Shown here piece after piece: positions 9,607 to 16,695 of a stretch of 64,000 nt of DNA; positions within the stretch are counted from its first letter, which is position 1, and every line of letters starts with the position of its first letter. Location of the stretch: positions 1,178,001-1,242,000 of the forward strand of contig NZ_CP043046.1 in NCBI RefSeq assembly GCF_008119665.1, given 5' to 3'. This stretch comes from Pigmentiphaga aceris (lineage in GTDB: Bacteria; Pseudomonadota; Gammaproteobacteria; Burkholderiales; Burkholderiaceae_B). The translations under genes and the position numbers were made by a program. The notes beneath the pieces were generated by a model. The model saw nothing but the letters and a program-made list of their open reading frames with translations, was not told where the DNA came from and searched no databases.

Positions 9607-10092
9607 ATGGCATTCCACACGATTCAATCTGCACTCCTTGGACTGCTGTCCACCTTTGCGATATCAACCAGTGCCCTGGCCGCAGGCAGCCATGCGGGCG
9701 GCCACGCCGACGAGGCCACGGGCTACGGCAAGCCGGGCATCGCAGCGAAGGTAGATCGCAGCATCCAGGTCGACATGAGCGACAACATGCGTTTCACCCC
9801 CGCCGATATCGCCGTCAAACGTGGCGAAACCGTTCGCTTCGTGATCCGCAATGTCGGACGCTTGCCGCACGAGTTCAGCCTGGGTACCAAACAGGAACTG
9901 GAAGCGCACTACGAACAGATGAAAAAATTTCCCGGCATGGTGCACGACGAGCCGAACAAGATATCGCTGGCACCCGGCAAGCAGGGCGAAATCATCTGGC
10001 AGTTCACCAACAGCGGGGCGGTCGACTTTGCGTGCCTGCACGTCGGTCACTACGAAGCCGGCATGAAAGGGCTGGTCAAGGTCGCGCGCTGA
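9607..10092 (+). CDS. Periplasmic cupredoxin (CopI-like)
   Basis: This 161-residue protein has a signal peptide ending at ALAA and a His-rich mature start (SHAGGHADEA). It is a plastocyanin/azurin-type fold with type-1 copper ligands: His in RLPHEFSL, then Cys, His and Met in CLHVGHYEAGM. The ATG at 9607 follows GAGGAAA. It resembles the small cupredoxins that accompany copper-resistance operons (such as CopI), which buffer or pass on periplasmic copper. It is the third gene of the copper operon, 37 nt after the oxidase gene. Confidence 0.9.
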   Translation: MAFHTIQSALLGLLSTFAISTSALAAGSHAGGHADEATGYGKPGIAAKVDRSIQVDMSDNMRFTPADIAVKRGETVRFVIRNVGRLPHEFSLGTKQELEAHYEQMKKFPGMVHDEPNKISLAPGKQGEIIWQFTNSGAVDFACLHVGHYEAGMKGLVKVAR

Positions 10093-10116
10093 ACTACTCG
10101 ATCAGGAGTCAACATC

Positions 10117-10449
10117 ATGCAGGCTTACCAAACAGTGCTCTGGAGCGTTTTGGTCGTGCTGGGCGCATTTCCCCTTGCAGCCCTTGCGCAAGCGGCAAGC
10201 GCGTCTGCCGCTGCAGCGCAAACCGTTGCCACGACGGAAGGGGAGGTACGTCGACTCGACAAGATGCTGGGTACGCTCACCATCCGCCACGGTGAAATCC
10301 GCAACCTGGACATGCCGCCCATGAGCATGGTGTTCACCGCCCGGGACAAAGCACAGCTGGATGCGATGTCGGTGGGCGACCGGATTCGTTTCGTCGCCAC
10401 CAACGAAAACGGCAAGTTCATCGCCAGTGAGATCGACGTGGTGCGATGA
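10117..10449 (+). CDS. CusF-like periplasmic copper-binding protein
   Basis: This 110-residue protein has a signal peptide (cleavage near ALAQA) and a single small OB-fold-like CusF domain. The motif IRHGEIRNLDMPPMSM supplies one His and two Met of the known CusF site. The tryptophan of E. coli CusF (NWPEMTM) is replaced by Met, as in many CusF_Ec-like proteins. It probably binds Cu(I)/Ag(I) and hands it to partners. It is the last gene of the copper operon, 24 nt after the cupredoxin gene. Confidence 0.88.
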   Translation: MQAYQTVLWSVLVVLGAFPLAALAQAASASAAAAQTVATTEGEVRRLDKMLGTLTIRHGEIRNLDMPPMSMVFTARDKAQLDAMSVGDRIRFVATNENGKFIASEIDVVR

Positions 10450-10502
10450 GGCTTGCTTGCTGACCGTGCCGCGCTGGCACCCAGTGGATCACTGGACGTG
10501 AC

Positions 10503-11510
10503 TCACGCTTCCAGCGCCAGCACCGCAAAACTCGCCAGCCAGTGCTCACCCATATAGTGACTGGCCAAGTGGGGCAGGGCGACAGCCAAATGTTCCTGCG
10601 CACTTCGCTCAGCGATGCTGCGACGCACATCGCCTTCCGGCAACGCAGACGCAAGCGACCGCCAGCACCACGCGCGGCTCAGATTCAGACCGTCAAGGTG
10701 GGCAATCTTGCCGTCGGTGCGATCCGACACACTGGCTGGTCGGAACAGGGTGGCAGGCTGCAGGTTTTCCACATCGGGCAGGAAGCGATCGAACCACTCT
10801 TGGAAGGCAGCGGCCGGCAGCAGCCTGCGCATGCATTCTGCTTCGATCAGTGCTTGTGACTGGAATTCGTCCAGGCTGGGTTCGCCCCACGCGGGGCAAG
10901 CTGCATCGTTGCCATACCAGCGTCGACCGGCATCGCGCAGCTGTGCGGCCAGTGCCGTGTCTTGCGTGGCGTCGGCATAGTCAATGGCCATGCGCAGCCC
11001 GAACGCGGTGTTGAAGTGTGTGCCCACGCGGACCGGGTAGATGGCCAGTGGCAGGAAATCGCGGAAGCGCTGGGCAATGACCCCGGCCAAAGGCGCGAGC
11101 GCGTCAGACCAGGGCTGGCCGTGGTGATGGATCAGTTCTTCGGCCAGTTTCAGCAACCAGGCCCAGCCGTAGGGACGCTTGAATGCACGCGCTACCGGAC
11201 GCGCGAAGTATGCGCATTCGATCGCGACTTTCTCCGCCACCAACTGACGCGCGAACAGGCTGCGAATGTCTTCAGCGGGCTCCATGTCGGGGAAGCGTCG
11301 AAGCAAATAAGCGAGCATCCAGTAGCTGTGCACGCAGGAGTGCCAGTCATAGCTGCCGTAAAAGATCGGATGCAGCTCGCTTGGGGTCTTGCCTGCTTCC
11401 TCGGGACCAGACATGGCGTGGTCCGGGTTGTTCGGATATTCACGGCTGACGTGGCCGAGAGCGATGCGGGCGAAGTCGGTGGCAAGGGTTTGGGTGAGAA
11501 CAGGGCGCAT
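10503..11510 (-). CDS. DUF2891 family protein
   Basis: This 335-residue soluble protein matches the DUF2891 family: HPIFYGSYDWHSCVHSYWML near residue 47, repeated helical segments, and GLNLSRAWCWR and SHYMGEHWLASFAV near the C-terminus. The look is an (alpha/alpha) barrel similar to glycoside-processing enzymes, but the function is unknown. It lies 62 nt downstream of the MFS gene on the same strand and is probably co-transcribed. It converges with the copper operon across about 50 nt that hold two short inverted repeats (for example CCAGTG/CACTGG at 10481-10495). Confidence 0.85.
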   Translation of the reverse strand: MRPVLTQTLATDFARIALGHVSREYPNNPDHAMSGPEEAGKTPSELHPIFYGSYDWHSCVHSYWMLAYLLRRFPDMEPAEDIRSLFARQLVAEKVAIECAYFARPVARAFKRPYGWAWLLKLAEELIHHHGQPWSDALAPLAGVIAQRFRDFLPLAIYPVRVGTHFNTAFGLRMAIDYADATQDTALAAQLRDAGRRWYGNDAACPAWGEPSLDEFQSQALIEAECMRRLLPAAAFQEWFDRFLPDVENLQPATLFRPASVSDRTDGKIAHLDGLNLSRAWCWRSLASALPEGDVRRSIAERSAQEHLAVALPHLASHYMGEHWLASFAVLALEA

Positions 11511-11572
11511 GGTGGTTCGCAGTCAGGGGAAAAATTGAAATGGAGGCAGGTAATGTTCCGCCGCCGGACGCG

Positions 11573-12733
11573 TCAATGTCGTCTGATCATCAGCGGCAGC
11601 ATTGCGCACAGCGCGGCGACTGCGCCGACGACAAAGGGCGGGGCGTTCGTGGCACCTGCAACCAGGCCGCCTAGCGGTCCGCCAAACGCGACACCCAGGT
11701 CCCAGGCCGAAGTTACTGCACCCAGCGCTGTGGCGCGTTCCCGTGTGGGAGTGGCTTCGCTGACCAGGGTCGCCAGGCACGGATACAGCAGCGACAGGCC
11801 GGCACCGGCCAGGATCACGCACTGGAAGGCGAGGGCTGTGGTCACGTTCACCGCCAAGCCGCCGAGTGCAACGGCTTCGATCAGGAAACTGGTCAACAAC
11901 ACTCGTCTCGCGCCGAAACGATCTACCCATGCGCTGCCGATAAAGCGGCACGTGATGAAGGACAGGCCGAACACCGCCAAGACCAGTTGCTGGCCGGGCA
12001 ATTGCAGGCTGTCGAAGCGAGGTACCAGGAAGGCGGCAATCGTGCCGTAGCTGATGCCTGCTGCAATGTTGGAGGCTCCAGGTAGTTGCGCGGCACGTGG
12101 CAGCCAGGAGCGCGGTGCGCGATCGGTGGGGACAGTCGGGTCAATTCCGCGTGGCGTGCGCACGATCAGCAGCCACGCCAGCGCCGGCAACAGGCTGGCG
12201 ATTATCCACACGCCACGGAATCCGCTTATCCACAATACAGCCGCGCCCAGTACCGGGCCGCCAGCCAATCCACACCACATCGATGCCCCGAACTGGCCGG
12301 CAATCCGACCGCGTTGTGTCGGATCAGTATCGGCCAGCACCCAGGCAATAGCAGCAGTGAATAGCGCGCCTTCGCCTGCACCCAGCAGCAGTCGGGCGAC
12401 GATCAGGGTCGGCAGATCGATGGACAGCAGATGACCGATGCCACCCGCCACGCCCAATACTGAGCCTGCCAGCACGATGCCACGCGGCCCGTGCTGGTCT
12501 GCCAGGCGACCGGCAATCGGGCGGGCCAGCATGGCGGCAAGCGAGCCGATGGTCACTGCCAGTCCGGCACCGAATGCAGCAGCACCCATTTGCTGGTGCG
12601 CATAGGCAGGCATGACCTGGATCGTCATGCCCATGGCTGCGTAGCCCAGAAAACAGGTAACCCATAGTGGCCAGTAGGGCGCAGCAGCACGTGCGCGATA
12701 AGCGTCTGGTGGCAAAGAGACAGATGCCGACAT
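11573..12733 (-). CDS. MFS transporter
   Basis: A protein of about 386 residues with 12 predicted hydrophobic helices. It carries the loop 2-3 signature RPIAGRLADQHGPR and the pseudo-repeat WVDRFGARRVLL, typical of major-facilitator drug or metabolite exporters. I used the ATG at MSASVSLPP. An ATG six codons upstream is possible, and neither has a strong ribosome site. It is transcribed divergently from a LysR regulator, which probably controls it. The substrate cannot be read from the sequence. Confidence 0.88.
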   Translation of the reverse strand: MSASVSLPPDAYRARAAAPYWPLWVTCFLGYAAMGMTIQVMPAYAHQQMGAAAFGAGLAVTIGSLAAMLARPIAGRLADQHGPRGIVLAGSVLGVAGGIGHLLSIDLPTLIVARLLLGAGEGALFTAAIAWVLADTDPTQRGRIAGQFGASMWCGLAGGPVLGAAVLWISGFRGVWIIASLLPALAWLLIVRTPRGIDPTVPTDRAPRSWLPRAAQLPGASNIAAGISYGTIAAFLVPRFDSLQLPGQQLVLAVFGLSFITCRFIGSAWVDRFGARRVLLTSFLIEAVALGGLAVNVTTALAFQCVILAGAGLSLLYPCLATLVSEATPTRERATALGAVTSAWDLGVAFGGPLGGLVAGATNAPPFVVGAVAALCAMLPLMIRRH

Positions 12734-12803
12734 AAATTTACAGAAATGCATATTGATGGCAAAGTCTATGCGCACGATGCAGCATGACGCCATTCGAAAA
12801 TCT

Positions 12804-12818
12804 GCATGTCGGACATGC
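12804..12818. promoter_or_regulatory. Palindrome in MFS/LysR divergent region
   Basis: GCATGTC-G-GACATGC is a perfect 7-bp inverted repeat in the 149-bp gap between the divergent MFS and LysR genes. It is a candidate operator for the LysR protein. Confidence 0.5.
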
Positions 12819-12882
12819 GCAAAACGCATTTTGTGTATGTCGCTCATCGCTATTCGCCCGCTACCCGCCTGAGATTCCCGCC

Positions 12883-13812
12883 ATGAACACCCACGATCTC
12901 GAAGCCTTTCTCGCCGTCGTTGAAACCGGCTCCATCGTGGCTGCATCGGCGCGCTTGCACATCACGCAACCAGGGCTCAGTCGTCGTATTCAAAGTCTGG
13001 AAGATGCGTTGGGCGTCACCTTGTTCGAGCGTCAGTCCAAACCACTGAAACCGACCGCAGCCGGGCGCGACGCCTACGACTACGGGCGTCGGGTGCTGCG
13101 TGCATTGGATGATCTGAAAACGGTGGTGTCGACCGACGACATCCTGGGTGGCGAGTTTCGCTTGGGCATCACCCCTTACCTGTCAGAACTGGCGCTGGAC
13201 GAACCGCTGAACCGCATGCGTGACGCGTTTCCGTCGTTGACGCCACAGGTGTCACTGGGCTGGCCCGAACAGTTGATCACCCGTGTGCGCCACAGCGAAA
13301 TCGACGCCGCGGCATTCTGCCTGGCCGAAGGCGCAATGCCGCCTACCGATCTGGAAACCAGTGAGTTGGGCATCGAGCCGGTGTTGTTTGTGGGCGCGCG
13401 CGACTTGGCTGTTCCCACACCAACCACCTTGCGTGACTTGTCGGCTTTCCCGTGGATTCTGAATCAGGATGGATGCGGGTTTCGCTGCCTGATGCGGCGT
13501 GCTTTTGAAGGCGCACATCTGCCGTTCCGCGTGGGCATCGAAGCGCCGGGATCGGCCATGCGTCTGTCCTTGGCGGCGCGCGGAATGGGCATTGCGATGG
13601 TAATGCCCACGGCTTTGGCAGGCAGCCCGGACCGGGATCGACTCAAGGTCATCGTGGCTGAAGATTTTCAGCCACGGGTGCGGGTCTGGGTGGTGCATCG
13701 CGCCCCGGCAGGACGCCTGGCGCGACCGCTTGCGCAGTTCAAGACTGCGCTGACCGACACCTTGAGCAACAAGCCCGCCAAGGTGTCGAGGATCGGTCGC
13801 GCAGCGGCTTGA
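12883..13812 (+). CDS. LysR-family transcriptional regulator
   Basis: This 309-residue protein has an N-terminal winged helix-turn-helix (MNTHDLEAFLAVVETGS, then ARLHITQPGLSRRIQSLED and LFERQ) and a substrate-binding co-inducer domain (about 90-295). The frame is open 33 codons further up, but the ATG at 12883 is the canonical LysR start. It is divergent from the MFS exporter gene, the usual arrangement for a local regulator. The inducer is unknown. Confidence 0.92.
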   Translation: MNTHDLEAFLAVVETGSIVAASARLHITQPGLSRRIQSLEDALGVTLFERQSKPLKPTAAGRDAYDYGRRVLRALDDLKTVVSTDDILGGEFRLGITPYLSELALDEPLNRMRDAFPSLTPQVSLGWPEQLITRVRHSEIDAAAFCLAEGAMPPTDLETSELGIEPVLFVGARDLAVPTPTTLRDLSAFPWILNQDGCGFRCLMRRAFEGAHLPFRVGIEAPGSAMRLSLAARGMGIAMVMPTALAGSPDRDRLKVIVAEDFQPRVRVWVVHRAPAGRLARPLAQFKTALTDTLSNKPAKVSRIGRAAA

Positions 13813-13822
13813 TCGGTGTGCG

Positions 13823-13854
13823 TGGGGCTGTCATTTAAAAAAACCGCAGCCCCA
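13823..13854. terminator. Possible terminator hairpin between LysR and flavin reductase genes
   Basis: TGGGGCTG (13823-13830) pairs perfectly with CAGCCCCA (13847-13854) across a 16-nt A-rich loop. No T-tract follows on either side, so termination is plausible but not certain. It sits in a 50-bp convergent gap. Confidence 0.4.
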
Positions 13855-13862
13855 GGCACCCC

Positions 13863-14483
13863 TCACTTCGCCTGATATTCCGGCCTGTCCAACTGGAACA
13901 TATCCTGCGAGCGCGTATACCAGCCGGCACCATGCATGCGGCCGATCAGGTTCAGCGCGGGCGTGTCCACATGGCAGCGGTCCGCATCCATCACGAAGCG
14001 ATCGACGATGTGCATGCGTACCACCGTGCCGATCACGATGGTCTGGGCAGGCCCGGTCACCATCGAGCTCAGCACCCGGCATTCCATCGCCACCGGTGCA
14101 CCCGCAATGCGGGGCGGCCGCACGGCGTCCGACGCAATGCCTGCCAGGCCGGCCAGTTTCAGTTCATCGACTCCATGCGGCGCGGCCACGCAGGTCTGGT
14201 TCATGGCCTCTGCCATTTCTTCCGACACCAGGTTGATCACGAATTCACCGGTGGCCAGAATATTGGCGGCCGTGTCCTTGAACTCGCCTGACGCGCTGGG
14301 CAGCAGGCCGAGCGCTACCGTTGGCGGGGTGTGACCCATCACATTGAAAAAGCTGTAGGGTGCTGCGTTGATCTCGCCTTTGGCGGAACACGTCGTCACC
14401 CAGGCAATCGGACGCGGCGTGACGGTGGCCGTCATCAGCTTGTAGCGCTTGTCCCAGGGCAAATTTTCGAAATCGAACAGCAT
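13863..14483 (-). CDS. Flavin reductase-like FMN-binding split-barrel protein
   Basis: This 206-residue protein matches the flavin_reductase family: ATVTPRPIAWVTT near residue 20, AAPYSFFN, and GEFVINLVS near residue 81. Such proteins bind FMN and reduce flavin with NAD(P)H for partner oxygenases, or act as stand-alone flavoenzymes. It starts 2 nt after the nitrilase stop codon, so the two form an operon. No partner oxygenase gene is adjacent. The specific role in nitrile metabolism is inferred only from context. Confidence 0.87.
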   Translation of the reverse strand: MLFDFENLPWDKRYKLMTATVTPRPIAWVTTCSAKGEINAAPYSFFNVMGHTPPTVALGLLPSASGEFKDTAANILATGEFVINLVSEEMAEAMNQTCVAAPHGVDELKLAGLAGIASDAVRPPRIAGAPVAMECRVLSSMVTGPAQTIVIGTVVRMHIVDRFVMDADRCHVDTPALNLIGRMHGAGWYTRSQDMFQLDRPEYQAK

Positions 14484-14485
14484 GA

Positions 14486-15421
14486 TCAGCCTTCCGACGA
14501 GGTCGACACAGCAGGCTTGGCGCGCGTGTCCACATTCAGCTTGAAGATGTCTGAACGCGAGTAATGGCCGGCCACATCGAAGTCGAACTTGCCACGCACG
14601 ATCTGGTCGGGGTCGATGTCTGCGTACAGAATGGTTTCGCCCGAGAAATCCGGCCCGGCCAAGACCTTGCCCAACGGGTCGATGATCGCGCTGCCACCTC
14701 GCATCAACACCGTCGCCGGGTCATTGCCCAGCGCGCATTCCACGTCATCGGGATAGGACGCGCGGGTGATGTGCTGGCAAGACGTCAGCACGAAACAGCG
14801 GCCTTCCAGCGCAATGTGCTGCATGCTGGGCACCCAGGTGTCGCGGTCGTCGGCGGTGGGCGCGCAGTAGATACCGATGCCTTGGCTGTACATGTACATG
14901 CGCAGCATGGGCATGTAGTTTTCCCAGCAGATGACTGCGCCGATGGTGCCCATGGACGTCTTGAACACCGGCATGGTCGAGCCGTCGCCAAAGCCCCAGA
15001 TCAGGCGCTCGCCAGCGGTTGGCATCAGCTTGCGATGCTTGCCCACCAAGCCGTCTGCGCCATCGAAGAACAACGCGGTGCAGTGCAGCGTGCCGCCATC
15101 GCGTTCGATCACCCCGATCACGATGAACATGCCGGTGGCTTTTGCGGCTTCCGCAATCAGTTCAAGTTCCGGGCCGTCCAGGTTCACCGCCGACTTGTAA
15201 TACGCCAGGTAGGCGTCACGGCCTTCCGGTTTGCGCATGCCGATCGGGCAGCCGAAGGAATCGCCCTTGGGGTATCCGCCGATGAAGGCTTCCGGGAACA
15301 CCAGCAACTTCGCGCCATTGGCAGCGGCCTGGTTGATCATCTCGACGGCCTTGGCAGCGGATGCCATCGCGTCGGTGGGGAAGGACGCGGCCTGGGCGAC
15401 GGCGGCTTTGAACTTGCTCAT
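14486..15421 (-). CDS. Nitrilase
   Basis: This 311-residue enzyme has the Glu-Lys-Cys triad of the nitrilase superfamily: Glu44 in FPEAFIGGYP, Lys131 in GKHRKLMPT and Cys165 in GAVICWENYMP. The CWENYMP form is typical of true nitrilases that hydrolyse nitriles to acid plus ammonia in the cytoplasm. The ATG at 15421 follows AGGAGA; an upstream 26-codon extension lacks this and is unlikely. It is first in an operon with the flavin reductase and divergent from an IclR regulator. The substrate is not readable. Confidence 0.92.
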   Translation of the reverse strand: MSKFKAAVAQAASFPTDAMASAAKAVEMINQAAANGAKLLVFPEAFIGGYPKGDSFGCPIGMRKPEGRDAYLAYYKSAVNLDGPELELIAEAAKATGMFIVIGVIERDGGTLHCTALFFDGADGLVGKHRKLMPTAGERLIWGFGDGSTMPVFKTSMGTIGAVICWENYMPMLRMYMYSQGIGIYCAPTADDRDTWVPSMQHIALEGRCFVLTSCQHITRASYPDDVECALGNDPATVLMRGGSAIIDPLGKVLAGPDFSGETILYADIDPDQIVRGKFDFDVAGHYSRSDIFKLNVDTRAKPAVSTSSEG

Positions 15422-15512
15422 GGGGATCTCCTGGGGGATGGGGGGCGGGGTGATCACCAGGGTGATCGCCTGATCGGAATGCTGTCTGGAGCTGTGCAAT
15501 ACTCATGCCAGT

Positions 15513-15546
15513 TTTGATAATGCAGTATGAATACAGCATTATCAAA
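15513..15546. promoter_or_regulatory. 34-bp near-perfect palindrome, likely IclR operator
   Basis: TTTGATAATGC (15513-15523) mirrors GCATTATCAAA (15536-15546), and inside them GTAT-GA-ATAC continues the symmetry. Only one A/A pair breaks it. The site is AT-rich, lies between the nitrilase and IclR genes, and includes the first possible ATG of the regulator frame. That makes a downstream start for the regulator more likely. Confidence 0.75.
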
Positions 15547-15673
15547 TAGTGGTTGCCCCAGTCCGTGCCGATCGATCCGGCGTGTACGATGGCCGCGATC
15601 CTTGCGCCTTACCTCGGAAATGCCTGTTTTTCCTGGGTCTGCGCCCACCGTTTTCCTGTTGGAACCTTGCTGC

Positions 15674-16558
15674 GTGACGACCCGAAAATCCTCCGCGTCG
15701 ACCAGGACGCCTGCTGCCGCCGCCTCTGCCGATGCACCGAAGCGGCGCAGCAAGGCGCCTTCTGATGAAGCAGCCGTACCCAAAACCCGGCGCGGCATTC
15801 AGTCGATCGAAGTCGGCTTTGGCATCCTCGACGCCTTGCGGCTGTCGGGTGGTCCGATCCCGTTGCGGCAGATCGCCGAACGCACGGGTTTGGCCGTCGC
15901 CAACATCCACTACTACCTGGTCAGCTTCCAGGCCGTGGGCGTGGTGCGGCAAGACCCGGACACTGGCTTCTACGGCCTGGGGCCGTATGCCCTGCGGCTG
16001 GGCATGGCGGCGCTGGAACAGTTCGACGTCTACACCGCGGCTCGCCCCGTGATGGCCGAGCTGGCCGCGAGCCTGGGCCATACGGTGTTCCTGGGCGTGT
16101 GGGGCAACCGGGGGCCGACCATCGTGTACCGGATCGAAAGCACACGCGGCCGGCCGATTCTGGAACTGCGGGTGGGCACGGTGCTGCCGCTGCTGAGTTC
16201 CGCGCTGGGCCGCAACTTCCTGGCCCACTTGCCGCGGGTCTTGACCGACGCGGCCGTGACGCAAGAGCTGGAGAACACGGCGAGTGCTCCGTTGCTCGAC
16301 CTGCCAACTTCCGTGGCAGAAGTCGAAAAGATGATCGCGGGCATCAACAAAACCGGCCTGAGCCGCTGCCGCGATGCCCTGCTGCCGCAGTTCACCTCCC
16401 TGTCGGCCCCGGTCTTCGACCACCTGGGCGAGATGGTCGCCGCCATCACCATCATGGGCCCGAAGGGCACGCTGGACGACAAGTTGGATGGTGAGACTGC
16501 GCAGACCCTGAAAGCGCAGGCAACGCGGATCTCGCGGGAAGCAGGGTGGGTGGGGTGA
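15674..16558 (+). CDS. IclR-family transcriptional regulator
   Basis: Winged helix N-terminal domain (RGIQSIEVGFGILDAL, then PLRQIAERTGLAVANIHYYL) followed by the IclR effector-binding domain ending in an AITIMGP-like motif. The frame is open from 15527, but that ATG lies inside the palindrome. I chose the GTG at 15674, giving 294 residues, close to family length. The start remains uncertain, since an in-frame ATG near 15620 is another choice. It is divergent from the nitrilase operon and is the probable controller of it through the 34-bp palindrome. The effector is unknown. Confidence 0.82.
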   Translation: MTTRKSSASTRTPAAAASADAPKRRSKAPSDEAAVPKTRRGIQSIEVGFGILDALRLSGGPIPLRQIAERTGLAVANIHYYLVSFQAVGVVRQDPDTGFYGLGPYALRLGMAALEQFDVYTAARPVMAELAASLGHTVFLGVWGNRGPTIVYRIESTRGRPILELRVGTVLPLLSSALGRNFLAHLPRVLTDAAVTQELENTASAPLLDLPTSVAEVEKMIAGINKTGLSRCRDALLPQFTSLSAPVFDHLGEMVAAITIMGPKGTLDDKLDGETAQTLKAQATRISREAGWVG

Positions 16559-16614
16559 GACGCGCTGCCCCATGTGCTGGCGTTCTGGTATTGCCGCTTG
16601 CCGGAGATCCACGC

Positions 16615-16649
16615 AAAAAAGCCGGTGTCAGAGAAATTCCGATACCGGC
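16615..16649 (-). terminator. Terminator of RTX-like gene 1
   Basis: Read on the minus strand, GCCGGTATC/GACACCGGC (one G-T pair) forms a hairpin followed by a T-run (the A-run at 16615-16620 on plus). It ends the 847-residue RTX-like gene and may also serve the convergent IclR gene weakly. Confidence 0.85.
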
Positions 16650-16695
16650 CCTGACTTCACGCCAAGCGGTTCCTCGACCTTTTATGTGTCGCTTG

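Noticed and set aside
10450..10502. Short inverted repeats (GTGCC/GGCAC and CCAGTG/CACTGG) between the copper operon and the DUF2891 gene
   Set aside because: Stems are short and no T-run follows, so a terminator cannot be claimed.
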